A stretch of 64,000 bases of DNA, from assembly GCA_964563155.1 (NCBI GenBank), contig CAZLVL010000015.1, positions 7,612 through 71,611 of the forward strand, given 5' to 3'. This DNA comes from DUPQ01 sp964563155. Its GTDB lineage: Bacteria; Bacillota; Clostridia; DUPQ01. The notes under the pieces were generated by a model. It made no database searches. It was given only the letters and a program-made list of their open reading frames with translations, and was not told where the DNA came from. This document shows positions 1 to 9,456 of this stretch, one piece after another (the stretch's first letter is position 1; each line of letters opens with the position of its first letter). A program made the translations under genes and the position numbers.

Positions 1-1673
1 GAAAAGAAATCGCTTATCCCTTTTGCAATTAAAGGACCAACTGTTTCAATAGATGTTAATTCTTCATAAGATGCATCTTTTAAAGCCTTTAAGCTTTTTA
101 AGTTATCTGAAAATAAGCTAGCAATGGTCTTGCCTACATTATCAATACCTAAAGCAAATATTAAGCGGTCTAAATCCACATTTTTAGAGGCTTCTATTGC
201 ATTTAAGAGATTATCAACCTTTTTAGGCCCAAATCCTTTTAATTCTATGAGTTTATCTCTTTTTTCATGCAACTTATATATATCAAAAATTGAATTTAAA
301 AAGCCCTCTTTGTTCAAAAGCTCAATTGTAGCCCTACTTAAGCCTTCTATGTCCATGGCATCTTTTGAAGAAAAGTGTTCAATCCTTCTTAGGACTTGGC
401 CAATACAAGAATAGTTACTACACTTATATGCTGCTTGATCTTCAACTTGTTCAACCTTATGGTCACAATAGGGACATTTTGATGGCATAGTAAATATAAT
501 TTCTTTACCATTTCTTTTTTCTTTGACACTTTTTAAAATGGTTGGAATTATGTCTCCCCCCTTATATACAACCACCTTATCATTTATCCTAATGTCCTTA
601 CTTTCAATATAGTTCATGTTATGAAGACTAGCTCTACTTACTGTAGACCCTGCAAGATAAACTGGTTTTAAAAGAGCATTTGGAGTTAAGACCCCTGTTC
701 TTCCAATTTGCAAATATATATCTAATAAGTCTGTTTCAATCTCTTCTGGTGGAAACTTAAAAGCTACAGCCCATCTTGGAGCCTTAGCAGTAGAACCTAA
801 AACTTCTCTATCATTTAAATTATTTATTTTTATAACTGCTCCATCTATTTCAAATTCAAATTTATTTCGAGATGAATTGATTTCCTTAATTTTTTCATAG
901 ACCTTTGATATGTCATTTGTTACTATTTCAAGGTCATTTACGGGAAAACCCAGTTTATTTAAAAAGTCAAAGGATTCTTTATGATTTGAAAAAGTATAAC
1001 CTTCTATCTTTTGAATATTAAAGACCTTTACTTTAAGCCTTCTATTTTTAGTTATGCTAGGATCAAGTTGTCTTAAAGAGCCTGCTGCTGCATTTCTTGG
1101 GTTGGCAAATAGTTTTGTGTTTTGTTCTCTAGCTTCTTCATTTAACTCTATAAAAGTGCTTTTACTCATATAGACTTCCCCTCTAACTAAAAGGTAATCT
1201 ATTTTATTTCCACTTAGCTTTTTAGGTAAATTTTCTATAGTCCTAAGATTTACAGTTACATCTTCACCACTTATACCATCACCTCTGGTTAAGCCTAATA
1301 CAAATTCATTATTTTCATATAGCAAGGTTACAGATAAGCCGTCTAATTTTTTTTCTAAAACATATTCTGGCTTTTCTATATCTTTTTTTATTCTTTTATC
1401 AAAAGCAATTAGGTCTTCCAAAGAAAAAGCATTTGACAAACTTTCTAAAGGTACAGGATGCTTAATATTTTTTAAATTTTCAGAAGGCCTTCCACCAACT
1501 TTCAAAGTTGGAGAATCAGCTGATACAAACTGAGGATATTCTGCTTCTAGCTTTACTAATTCTTTATATAATTCATCGTATTCATAGTCACTAATTTCAG
1601 AAATATCTTGTTCATGATATTTTTTATTGTAATAGTTAATTAATTTAACCAGTTCTTCCATTCTTTTTTTCAT
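1..1673 (-). CDS. ligA: NAD-dependent DNA ligase LigA (3' end cut by window)
   Basis: Seals 5'-phosphate/3'-OH nicks using NAD+ in replication and repair. Reading down from ATG at 1673 about 557 codons are visible; the C-terminal end (rest of HhH/BRCT region) lies outside the window. Visible parts: Ia domain with Y19-H20 and D29/Y32/D33, the NMN-binding residues; adenylation motif KLDG with nucleophile Lys109; an OB fold; a Cys4 zinc finger at C400, C403, C418 and C423; then helix-hairpin-helix repeats with the FGPKKVDNL and GIDNVGKT motifs. No strong ribosome binding site is seen before 1673; an in-frame ATG at 1661 is the alternative. It is divergent from rpsT. Family assignment is secure; the start is less sure. 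Confidence 0.95.
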   Translation of the reverse strand, partial: MKKRMEELVKLINYYNKKYHEQDISEISDYEYDELYKELVKLEAEYPQFVSADSPTLKVGGRPSENLKNIKHPVPLESLSNAFSLEDLIAFDKRIKKDIEKPEYVLEKKLDGLSVTLLYENNEFVLGLTRGDGISGEDVTVNLRTIENLPKKLSGNKIDYLLVRGEVYMSKSTFIELNEEAREQNTKLFANPRNAAAGSLRQLDPSITKNRRLKVKVFNIQKIEGYTFSNHKESFDFLNKLGFPVNDLEIVTNDISKVYEKIKEINSSRNKFEFEIDGAVIKINNLNDREVLGSTAKAPRWAVAFKFPPEEIETDLLDIYLQIGRTGVLTPNALLKPVYLAGSTVSRASLHNMNYIESKDIRINDKVVVYKGGDIIPTILKSVKEKRNGKEIIFTMPSKCPYCDHKVEQVEDQAAYKCSNYSCIGQVLRRIEHFSSKDAMDIEGLSRATIELLNKEGFLNSIFDIYKLHEKRDKLIELKGFGPKKVDNLLNAIEASKNVDLDRLIFALGIDNVGKTIASLFSDNLKSLKALKDASYEELTSIETVGPLIAKGISDFF

Positions 1674-1758
1674 ATAATAATAATAGCATAATCTAGATTT
1701 ATAGAGAATATTAAGAGGATAAAATATGATATTTTCCTTGAAAAGAAAGTGCAAATGA

Positions 1759-1787
1759 TTGCATAAATACCTATCTTATGTTATATT
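1759..1787 (+). promoter_or_regulatory. Promoter of rpsT
   Basis: TTGCAT (1759-1764), 17-bp spacer, TATATT (1782-1787), which places the transcript start near 1794 and leaves a leader of only about 25 nt before the rpsT start. The same TTGCAT -35 hexamer is used by rpsB at the other end of the window. Based on sequence match to sigma-A consensus only. Confidence 0.65.
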
Positions 1788-1817
1788 TTAAGAAATTTTT
1801 ATTGGAGGTAATTAAAT

Positions 1818-2063
1818 TTGGCAAACAGTATTTCAGCTGAAAAAAGAGCAAGAGCAAATGCAAAAAAGAGATTGTACAACACTTCAGCAAAATCATCTTA
1901 CAGAAAGGCTTTAAAAAAAGCTTTACTTGCTATAGAAAATGATTCAGAAGACAAAGATAGTCTTATAAAAGAAGCCATTAAACAAACAGATATGGCAGCC
2001 AGCAAAGGTCTTATTCACAAGAACAAAGCTTCAAGAATTAAAAGCAAAATGTCAACCAAATAA
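1818..2063 (+). CDS. rpsT: 30S ribosomal protein S20 (TTG start)
   Basis: Primary 16S rRNA-binding protein of the small subunit body. The 81-residue protein begins MANSISAEKRARAN and is rich in Lys/Arg/Ala, the family's helical-bundle composition and usual length. The start is TTG at 1818, preceded by GGAGG (1804-1808) at 9-nt spacing; no ATG fits. The E. coli rpsT gene also starts with UUG and is translationally autoregulated through that weak start, so the same may hold here (inference). Monocistronic: own promoter upstream and an intrinsic terminator downstream that overlaps the convergent neighbour's 3' end. Confidence 0.97.
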   Translation: MANSISAEKRARANAKKRLYNTSAKSSYRKALKKALLAIENDSEDKDSLIKEAIKQTDMAASKGLIHKNKASRIKSKMSTK

Positions 2064-2090
2064 TGATTGACATTCTTTAATTTCATAAAT

Positions 2091-2138
2091 ATAAAGGATG
2101 TTTTAGATAGCCTGGCGCATCCATCCTTTATTTTTTTT
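2091..2138 (+). terminator. Intrinsic terminator of rpsT
   Basis: ATAAAGGATG (2091-2100) pairs perfectly with CATCCTTTAT (2122-2131) over 10 bp across a 21-nt loop, and is followed by a run of T to 2138. It overlaps the last codons of the convergent uroporphyrinogen-decarboxylase-like gene. Read on the minus strand the stem is not followed by a good U-run, so I assign it to rpsT. Confidence 0.75.
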
Positions 2139-3224
2139 GTCCAAAGGTTCTCTTCCTAGTATTTCTCTTCCCATTTTCACATAATATCTATAAAGCTCTA
2201 ATGAAGAACCATTGGGTATTCTATGGTCTAATCCAAAGACAATACCACCTTCTTGCATTGATTTTTGCATCTTGTGTTCTAGTTCTCTTAGTACTGCTAG
2301 TTTACTATCTCTAAGTACAAATTTATCAATTCCACCTTTTAGTGATAATTTTTTTCCATACTTATTATGTATTGTAACAATATCCATACCTGCTGCAGGC
2401 TCATTAGGATACATTTGATTTAGGCCACACTTTAAAAATGAATCAATTACTGAATTCATATTCCCATCAGAATCTTGTGAAAATATAGCAGTTCCTCTTT
2501 CTTTAAAAGCATCCCATACCTTTAAATAGTAGGGTTGTAAAAATTCTTCGATATGGTTTGGTCCAATTAAAGATCCTGATTTTCCGGCCATATCTTCATG
2601 AATTGACAAATGGTCTACTACTAAATATTCAGAAATCCTATCTAAAATCTTTAAGGCTGTGTCAGAGGCAGTGTCTAGTATATCTTTTATTAACTCAGGC
2701 TCATCATAAAAGGCATAACTTAATTCTTCTTCTCCCATAAGTTGTCTAGGTAAATCAAAGCCTCCTGGTATGGGTGCTCTTACTAAGTATCCTTCTTTTT
2801 GTTTTTGAGCAGCATTTTTCACATCATTATAGTCAATTCTTTTTTCATCAAATTCATAAAAGTGTTTAATTTTTAACCAATCATCCATAGTTTTAACAGG
2901 ATAATTCATTGGTAAAGGAATGGTTGCAGAAAACTTAATAAGCTTCATCTTTCTACCTAGACCATCTAAGGTTATTTTATAATCTTCTGTCTCTTCTAGC
3001 ACCTTCTCTTTAGGGGCATTAAAAACATCAAATTGAGCACCACAATTAATATATGGCACATAATCCCAATCAAAGGCTGTCATGTTTAATTCATCCTCTG
3101 TGGCACCTTGGGCAATCCATTCTTCTTCTAATCCAATTAAGGGTCCGAATAATTCTACAAACATTCTTTTTTCATTTGATTGAAATGTTACATAATCTAT
3201 ATATTCTTCTCTTGTCCAGCGCAT
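2103..3224 (-). CDS. Uroporphyrinogen decarboxylase (URO-D)-like protein
   Basis: A 373-residue protein of the URO-D/cobalamin methyltransferase TIM-barrel superfamily. It is not recognisable as the heme enzyme HemE and no heme or cobamide gene lies nearby. Such divergent URO-D-like proteins are common in gut Clostridia, where some act as corrinoid-dependent O- or N-demethylases and others are unassigned. Features seen: the internal HEDMAGKSG and SQDSDGN segments typical of the barrel's active-site face, and KGGIDK near the end. The start ATG at 3224 has AGAGG 5 nt upstream. A TATAAT at about 3258 on this strand suggests its own promoter. Function and substrate are unknown to me. Confidence 0.7.
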   Translation of the reverse strand: MRWTREEYIDYVTFQSNEKRMFVELFGPLIGLEEEWIAQGATEDELNMTAFDWDYVPYINCGAQFDVFNAPKEKVLEETEDYKITLDGLGRKMKLIKFSATIPLPMNYPVKTMDDWLKIKHFYEFDEKRIDYNDVKNAAQKQKEGYLVRAPIPGGFDLPRQLMGEEELSYAFYDEPELIKDILDTASDTALKILDRISEYLVVDHLSIHEDMAGKSGSLIGPNHIEEFLQPYYLKVWDAFKERGTAIFSQDSDGNMNSVIDSFLKCGLNQMYPNEPAAGMDIVTIHNKYGKKLSLKGGIDKFVLRDSKLAVLRELEHKMQKSMQEGGIVFGLDHRIPNGSSLELYRYYVKMGREILGREPLDKKNKGWMRQAI

Positions 3225-3281
3225 AGTTACCTCTTTATTTTCAAATTATTTGAATTATAGCATAGATAAAAAAAATAGGGC

Positions 3282-4244
3282 TTAATAACTAGTTATTTTA
3301 GAAAATATCGTATATAGTCCACTCTCTTGATCTATTTTTCCACTTTTAAACAAATGGTCATTTTCTTTTATGCTTTCTAGTATTTCTACCAAGTTTTCAA
3401 TTTTAAAGTTTCTTCCACATTCAATTTGTTTCTTTTGTTTAAAATCATTACTAAAGGTGATGTCATTTACCTTTAGATAATATATATCTGCAAAATGATT
3501 AAATAACAAGGTTGAAAAATATGGCAAACCATATTTCAAAGAAGATAAGTCTTTGTATGTTTCTAAAGCTTTATCAAAGTTCTTACTACAAAGATAATTA
3601 GTCAATTCATAAGCTCTAGTATCTATGGTACCTGTAGATAAAAGCTTAATATCCTCAGCTTTAACTTCTTTTTCATCTTTAAGGTATAAAAGAAGTTTTT
3701 GAATATTTTGATTTATAAAAGACATGTTAGAACCTGAATATTCTAACAATAAATCTACATTTGAACTGGATATTTGCTTCTTCTCTTTTGTAAAAGTATC
3801 TTTAATGAATTTTTTTAAATCATAGGGCTTCGGGGTCTTAAATTCATAGGAAAACTTATTATCTTTAAAATACTTATATACCTTGGTGTTCTTTTGTAAA
3901 TCCTTTTCTAAAAACACTATATAGTAATCTTCAATTATATGGTCTTTTAGGTCTAAGAGCATGTTTGCATCCTCAAATTTGTTAGAAAAAAGATTACAAT
4001 TAAAACACTTTATAAATTTACTTGTACCAAAAAATGAATAAGTGCTAACTTGGTCTAAAATTTCTTTAGCACTATTAACTTCATTTATGGATATATATTC
4101 AAAGTCTAAACCTTTAGACTTTGCAATACTTGTTTTAAGAACATTAAAAACCATATTCATTAGATACTCTTCTTCTCCATGCAAAAGATATATCTTCTTA
4201 AATTCTTTATTCATAATTTCATCTTTAATAGTCTGGTAATCCAT
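3282..4244 (-). CDS. holA: DNA polymerase III delta subunit
   Basis: Clamp-loader subunit that opens the sliding clamp. 320 residues, close to the family's ~340. The N-terminal part carries the LLHGEEEYL motif, the degenerate P-loop region typical of HolA, followed by the AAA+ like fold and a C-terminal collar domain. It sits 17 bp downstream of comEC, the usual comEC-holA(-rpsT) arrangement of Firmicutes, so the pair is probably cotranscribed. No good Shine-Dalgarno is seen before the ATG at 4244, which suggests translation coupled to comEC. It shows that a standard Pol III clamp loader exists, which matters for the odd PolC-like gene at 52.5-55.8 kb. Confidence 0.9.
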   Translation of the reverse strand: MDYQTIKDEIMNKEFKKIYLLHGEEEYLMNMVFNVLKTSIAKSKGLDFEYISINEVNSAKEILDQVSTYSFFGTSKFIKCFNCNLFSNKFEDANMLLDLKDHIIEDYYIVFLEKDLQKNTKVYKYFKDNKFSYEFKTPKPYDLKKFIKDTFTKEKKQISSSNVDLLLEYSGSNMSFINQNIQKLLLYLKDEKEVKAEDIKLLSTGTIDTRAYELTNYLCSKNFDKALETYKDLSSLKYGLPYFSTLLFNHFADIYYLKVNDITFSNDFKQKKQIECGRNFKIENLVEILESIKENDHLFKSGKIDQESGLYTIFSKITSY

Positions 4245-4261
4245 AAATCAATCTTATCACA

Positions 4262-6610
4262 TTATTTCTCTTTAAAAATATAAAAGTTATTTGACAAGAT
4301 ATATATCTCTATACTTCCATCATAATCGGTTCTAAGTATTTTAATTTTGTTTTGAGTAAAAACATCAATAGTGCTCTCATGGGGTAAGTTATATGAATTG
4401 TTTAAACCTACAGATATAATACCTGTGGATAATCTCTGGTTTTTAAATTGAGAATGGGATAGCTTTTTAGAATCCCCATGATGAGGAAGCTTTAGAATAT
4501 CTATATCTTGTAAGATGTGATTCATCTTACTTATATCTCCATCACCTGTAAATAGGAGATTAATGCCTTTAATACTTACTTTTAGCATCATTGATGCATC
4601 ATTAATATCCTTGTACTTATATTTTCTATCTGGACTTAATACATCAATTTTAAAGGCCTTACCTTGAATATAGTCCTTATATTCCAACTCTTTTACTTGT
4701 AAACCCTCATACTCTTTAATTTCTTCTATTAAACTAGCATTTTTGTCAAAGTTTGTTAAGGGAAAATATATATTATTAACCTTAAATTCATCAAGTAAAT
4801 TAAAGATAGCCCCACAATGGTCCTGGTCTCCATGACTTATAAATATACCATCTAGTTTATTTCCAGCATAATATGCTATAACAGATGGACTTATATATGT
4901 TCCTGTATCAATTAAATAGGTTTTTCCATTAGATAAAGAAATCATACAACTATCTCCTTGACCTACATCTAAAAAAACTACCTTTGAAGAATATATAAAT
5001 ATGCTAGATAAGGTTAAAACAAGAAGTAATATAAAAAGTGTAAGATGATAATGAATCTTTTTAAAAAGGTCTTTATTTAAAAACAAAAAAACTATCAAGA
5101 TACTTAGTGTTATCAAAACATAATGAAAATCTTTTAAGTAAAAATATGCATTTTCCCAAGATGCTACATTCTCTGCTATTTTCATAATTAAATTAGAGGA
5201 AACTTCAAAGATTTTTAAAAAGAAAGTAGGATAGATGGGACTTAGCCAAAGAGATAAAATCATAGGTAAAATAAATGGCAGGGCTAATAAATTAGATATA
5301 AGTGAATAGCTATAGACAATATGAAACAATTTGTAATTTAGAAGAAATATTCCAGGTAATACACTTATAGAAATTAAAATATTTCTTATTGATTTATTAA
5401 GAATTATTGAAACTTTACTTTTTTTAAGTCTTTCATATTGCAAAGATAAATAAGTATTATTCTTTAAGTCACTACCTTCTATCTTTGAATTTAAAGATGA
5501 AGTGATTTTTTTAAAACCTTTGTTTACTATTGGCTGAAAAATAATAATGCTTAATATTGCTCCATAAGAGAGTAAAAAGGATAAATCAAACAATATTAGA
5601 GGGTTAAATAGATAAACCAACAAAACTGATAAAGAAAAAGATATATACTTGTTTTTATCCAAGTTGAAGATATCTGCAATACAAATTCCCATTAAAGCTA
5701 TAAAGGATCTGATTGCTCCAGTTGATAAACCTGTAAAGACAAGAAAGAATAGGCATATTAATATTAATGGAATTAAAACAAATATCTTGTTTTTGCTCAT
5801 ATATTTTAAAGCCTTATAAAGGGGATAAATTAATAAAGAAAAATGGGTGCCAGAAATTGAGAATAGATGGGATAAGCCTGAGATTAGAAGTTTATCTTTT
5901 AATATTTTATCTTGATAATCATAATTACCAGAAATTAGTTTTTTAGCTAAATTATAACTTTCCCCTTCTAAGCGAACTTTTGCTCTATCTAAAAACTGAC
6001 TTTGGAGTTTTTCAACCAAAGTGTATAATTTGTTCTCTCCAAGCTTCTTTATATCACTTTTATTAAAGTATATTGTTGCTGATATGTTTTTAGCATAAGT
6101 GGATAGGATATTATCAACTTGGCCCTTATTAAAATTAGTTTTTGGCTTTGAAAATGAACCTTTTACTTGAACAAAGTCTCCTAATACAAAGCTATCTATC
6201 AAACTCAAATCTCTAGTTTCAGCTATATACTTAAAAGTTTTTGTCTGAACTTCAAATCTTAGGGATTTATCTAAGTAATCAACCTTACAGATATACCCTT
6301 CTATTGTTGCTTGCTTAACTTTTAAATAAACATTGCCTTTAGAATTAGTATTATCTTTAAGATCCCTATCTATTCTATCAAAAGCAAGCAGGGTATATGT
6401 GAAAAAGATAGCTCCTACGAAAAGAAAATACAGTAAGGTAAAAGCTTTTGTTTTCCATTTTTCTTTATCTTTATGTGCAAGCACAAGAAAAATAAAAGTT
6501 AAAGCAAAAACCATAGTTACTATAGAGAAGATTTCTCTTCTTGTAAATAAAAGTATTCCCAAACTAGCAAAGATTGAAGTAAAAGGTATAAAAAGTCTCT
6601 TTGTTTTCAT
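4262..6610 (-). CDS. comEC: DNA uptake channel protein ComEC/Rec2
   Basis: Inner-membrane channel that passes single-stranded DNA into the cytoplasm during transformation. Order of parts: N-terminal membrane helices, an OB-like extracytoplasmic region, the competence domain with many transmembrane helices and the SGLSHLFSISGTH motif, and a C-terminal metallo-beta-lactamase-like domain with LDVGQGDS and the metal motif SHGDQDH near residue 590. I start at ATG 6610 (782 residues). The longer frame begins at a TTG inside a perfect 12-bp hairpin. No Shine-Dalgarno is visible before 6610, and the hairpin ends 4 nt from that ATG, so translation may be structurally restrained. Upstream neighbour is the GH123-like gene. 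Confidence 0.92.
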   Translation of the reverse strand: MKTKRLFIPFTSIFASLGILLFTRREIFSIVTMVFALTFIFLVLAHKDKEKWKTKAFTLLYFLFVGAIFFTYTLLAFDRIDRDLKDNTNSKGNVYLKVKQATIEGYICKVDYLDKSLRFEVQTKTFKYIAETRDLSLIDSFVLGDFVQVKGSFSKPKTNFNKGQVDNILSTYAKNISATIYFNKSDIKKLGENKLYTLVEKLQSQFLDRAKVRLEGESYNLAKKLISGNYDYQDKILKDKLLISGLSHLFSISGTHFSLLIYPLYKALKYMSKNKIFVLIPLILICLFFLVFTGLSTGAIRSFIALMGICIADIFNLDKNKYISFSLSVLLVYLFNPLILFDLSFLLSYGAILSIIIFQPIVNKGFKKITSSLNSKIEGSDLKNNTYLSLQYERLKKSKVSIILNKSIRNILISISVLPGIFLLNYKLFHIVYSYSLISNLLALPFILPMILSLWLSPIYPTFFLKIFEVSSNLIMKIAENVASWENAYFYLKDFHYVLITLSILIVFLFLNKDLFKKIHYHLTLFILLLVLTLSSIFIYSSKVVFLDVGQGDSCMISLSNGKTYLIDTGTYISPSVIAYYAGNKLDGIFISHGDQDHCGAIFNLLDEFKVNNIYFPLTNFDKNASLIEEIKEYEGLQVKELEYKDYIQGKAFKIDVLSPDRKYKYKDINDASMMLKVSIKGINLLFTGDGDISKMNHILQDIDILKLPHHGDSKKLSHSQFKNQRLSTGIISVGLNNSYNLPHESTIDVFTQNKIKILRTDYDGSIEIYILSNNFYIFKEK

Positions 6611-6614
6611 ATAA

Positions 6615-6643
6615 AAATAATACTTGGAATACAAGTATTATTT
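6615..6643 (-). terminator. 12-bp hairpin between the GH123-like gene and comEC
   Basis: AAATAATACTTG (6615-6626) and CAAGTATTATTT (6632-6643) are perfect inverted repeats around a 5-nt loop. On the minus strand it is followed by TTTATATG, in which ATG is the comEC start. It can act as an AT-rich intrinsic terminator of the amino-sugar operon and/or as a leader hairpin that hides the comEC ribosome entry site. Only the structure is seen; the role is inferred. Confidence 0.55.
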
Positions 6644-6665
6644 AAGTTACAAATCTATATTATTT

Positions 6666-8351
6666 TTATCCTTCTAACTTATCTTTTATAGCCTTATTTA
6701 CTTTGTGTCTGAGATTTAAGAGGTATGAAGTATTTTGTGGATATTGATAAAAGGTAATCTCATCAAAGTTATTAGTTTTATCTAATTCATCTTCAATTAA
6801 GGACATTACTTCTTCATAAGAGCTTAGTTTTTCTAAGGTCTTAAAAGCCCTCATATCTGTTAGTGCTTCATTAAAGACTAATAGCCTTGTAGATTTTAAG
6901 GGTTTTCTATCAAAGCCTGGATAAACACTATAGGCATCTCCAGAAGGTGTAAAAAAGTCTCCATCATTTATCATAAAAGGGTTAAGTAACTTTCTTGAAA
7001 ACTGATTGTAATAGAAGTTGTAGCCCCAATGTAAAAAGCCTTTAATGTGATATTTATATAACTGTAACCCAATAATACGATTTCTATATGCAGGCATTGC
7101 AATAAATCTATTACTAACAAGTCTGTTTTGTCCTCCACAATAATAGGCCCAAAGATCCTTTACTTCTTTATCTATAAATTTATGAATCTTATCTGTAGCA
7201 GGTATAGGATTTGATACTACCTTTTTTTCATAAAATTCAATATCAGATAAGGCATCTGTTACTAAATAGCCATCTAAAAGGTCAATAATACTATTTTTAG
7301 CTGCTAAGTAATTGTCTAAGGTTGTTTCTTTAGGCTCATCAGATATGTGGAAGAAACACTTCTTATCTATTCCTTTGTTTTTTAAATATTTAAGTAAATT
7401 AGATATAAAGTCTCTTAGAAAACTAATGTATTCTTTAGAAGTAGCATCTGTATCCCATCCAAATATTCTTCTTTCTTTTCCATCAACTAAAGCCATTACC
7501 TTTGGAGCATGTTTAGCTCCCCACTGGGTGAAAAAGTGAGATATTTCAAAATACTCAAAGCCTATTTCAAGACACATATCTACCCATCTATCTAAAAGAC
7601 TATAGTCATACTTATATCCACCTTTAGTAACTTCCACCTTAACCAATTGCATTGTAGGTCTTTCTCCCCCAATTTTAGTATCTAAAGGAGGTGTTAGCAC
7701 AGGGGTTAATATAGCATTAACACCATATTCTTTGGCTGTTTTAAGAAAGTCTTTCATAATGCTAAAATGTTGATCAGACAAAAAATCTATATTATAGTAG
7801 GAAGCTAAACAATCTCCATGGAACCATTGGGTAAAGATAAGGTCTTGGCTTTCTAGCTTTTTATCGATTATTTCAATTTTTATAGAATTATCCAGTACTA
7901 AGTCCCCTTCTTTGTTGTAAAAAGAATAGGCTATTTCATGTAAGCCCTTAAACTTATCATTCTTTTCCAAATCTACTTCAACCCACAAGGTCTGTAAGGT
8001 ATCAGGAACAAAATATACATTATCTTCTTTGTCATATTCTTCTAAAATATCAGGAACCATTTGCCCACTTTCAATCATATAATCTTCTTTGTCTGTATTT
8101 CTATAAATTGGAAATCTACAAGCTACATGCTCCACCTTGTAAACCTTTATAAATTCTTCCAGTTCAGAGTCAAATTTGAAAAACAGGGGTACCTTATCTC
8201 TTAACTCTTGGTGTAATACAGTATAGGCAATTTGAAAATTTATTTTTTCATTTTTTAAAGCACTTATTGATTCTATACTAGAAAAAGAATCTATTTTATC
8301 TGTAAATAGGCATTTTTCTAAAGATGAAAGGTTCTTGCATACATATTTCAT
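6666..8351 (-). CDS. GH123/DUF4091-like glycoside hydrolase, intracellular
   Basis: 561-residue protein whose N-terminal beta-sandwich part is followed by a TIM-barrel of the DUF4091/GH123 type. GH123 enzymes are N-acetyl-beta-galactosaminidases that use substrate-assisted catalysis with an adjacent Asp-Glu pair; the HISDEP segment (about two thirds along) supplies that pair here. Other barrel marks are SHFFTQWGAKHAP and HWGYNFYYNQ. No signal peptide, so it would act on an imported oligosaccharide. ATG at 8351 overlaps the kinase stop by 4 bp (ATGA) with AGGAA upstream, so it is the last gene of the nagB-like/nahK-like operon. Substrate is inferred from neighbours only. Confidence 0.72.
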   Translation of the reverse strand: MKYVCKNLSSLEKCLFTDKIDSFSSIESISALKNEKINFQIAYTVLHQELRDKVPLFFKFDSELEEFIKVYKVEHVACRFPIYRNTDKEDYMIESGQMVPDILEEYDKEDNVYFVPDTLQTLWVEVDLEKNDKFKGLHEIAYSFYNKEGDLVLDNSIKIEIIDKKLESQDLIFTQWFHGDCLASYYNIDFLSDQHFSIMKDFLKTAKEYGVNAILTPVLTPPLDTKIGGERPTMQLVKVEVTKGGYKYDYSLLDRWVDMCLEIGFEYFEISHFFTQWGAKHAPKVMALVDGKERRIFGWDTDATSKEYISFLRDFISNLLKYLKNKGIDKKCFFHISDEPKETTLDNYLAAKNSIIDLLDGYLVTDALSDIEFYEKKVVSNPIPATDKIHKFIDKEVKDLWAYYCGGQNRLVSNRFIAMPAYRNRIIGLQLYKYHIKGFLHWGYNFYYNQFSRKLLNPFMINDGDFFTPSGDAYSVYPGFDRKPLKSTRLLVFNEALTDMRAFKTLEKLSSYEEVMSLIEDELDKTNNFDEITFYQYPQNTSYLLNLRHKVNKAIKDKLEG

Positions 8352-9442
8352 GATAATTCCTCATAAATCTTTCTTACTAATTCATTCATTTGATCTAAGT
8401 TCTCTTCAATATCTTTTACCAGCTTAAATTGATTTTTAGCCCTTATTAAATTATGGTCTTCTCTTTTAGTTGCAAAATATATATCATTGTCTAAATAATC
8501 TGTTAGAAATCTCATTCCAATTTCAAGAGTTATTAACTTAATAGAAAAAGCTAGTAGCTCCAATTCTTCTTTTGTAATACTATCTTTTGTAGCTTTTAAA
8601 AAGCCTTTAGTGAAATAAATAAAGTTATCCATAACAAAATTTACTTTACTTAAATCACTTTGATCTTCTTCTGCAGAAGAGCCAGCAATTCTTAAGGCAT
8701 CTCCATAGTCATACAACAAAGAACCAGGCATAATTGTATCTAAATCCACAATGCAAACTGGTTCAAAAGTGTCTTGGTCAAATAGTAGATTGTTTAATTT
8801 GGTATCATTGTGGGTAACTCTAGTAGGTATAAGATTCTCTTCTAATTTATCCACTACAATTGAATAATCTTTTTCTCTTTTTAAGATAAATTCAATTTCT
8901 TCTTTAGCTTGCTTTGCTCTATTTACAATATCCTTTTCTAAGGACTTTTTGAAATTTTCAAACCTTACTTTAGTATTGTGAAAATCCTTAATAGTTTCAT
9001 GAAGCTCATCTATATTGTAGTCAGATAAGATGTTTATAAAGTCACCAAAGGCATAACCTGCCTTAAAAACTGTCTCTAAATCTGTAGCCTTTTGAAAGGT
9101 TATAACCTTATCAATGTAAATATAGGAACGCCAATAGCTACCAAAATCATCTAAATACAGGATATTTCCATCTTTGCTTTTTACCACACTAAGAGTCTTT
9201 TTCAGATAACTAGCTCTACCATCTTCAATCTTTTTACTTATAAATTCAGTGACATTATAGAAGTTTTCCATTAAAGATTGTGGATCTTTAAATACATTTG
9301 TATTTATACATTGTAAAGTGTATTTCTCTTTATTAGTTATTACTAGATAGGTCTTATTAATGTGACCCTTACCCATAGGGGAAATTTCTTGTATTTCACC
9401 TTCATAAGAAAAATTTAAAGCAGCTTTATAGGCTTTTTCCAT
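8348..9442 (-). CDS. N-acetylhexosamine 1-kinase-like phosphotransferase (NahK-like)
   Basis: 364-residue aminoglycoside phosphotransferase (APH) fold kinase. Motifs: MGKGHINKTYLV N-lobe loop; catalytic loop THNDTKLNNLLFD with the general-base Asp; metal loop VDLDTIMPG followed by YDYGDALR. This combination is characteristic of NahK, which makes HexNAc-1-phosphate from GlcNAc/GalNAc in the bifidobacterial LNB/GNB pathway. ATG at 9442 has GAGGT 5 nt upstream; the gene lies 14 bp after the NagB-like gene and overlaps the GH123-like gene by 4 bp. The context (aminosugar isomerase plus a GH123-like enzyme) supports an aminosugar substrate. A homoserine or choline-type kinase is less likely. Confidence 0.78.
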   Translation of the reverse strand: MEKAYKAALNFSYEGEIQEISPMGKGHINKTYLVITNKEKYTLQCINTNVFKDPQSLMENFYNVTEFISKKIEDGRASYLKKTLSVVKSKDGNILYLDDFGSYWRSYIYIDKVITFQKATDLETVFKAGYAFGDFINILSDYNIDELHETIKDFHNTKVRFENFKKSLEKDIVNRAKQAKEEIEFILKREKDYSIVVDKLEENLIPTRVTHNDTKLNNLLFDQDTFEPVCIVDLDTIMPGSLLYDYGDALRIAGSSAEEDQSDLSKVNFVMDNFIYFTKGFLKATKDSITKEELELLAFSIKLITLEIGMRFLTDYLDNDIYFATKREDHNLIRAKNQFKLVKDIEENLDQMNELVRKIYEELS

Positions 9443-9456
9443 ATATACCTCTCATA

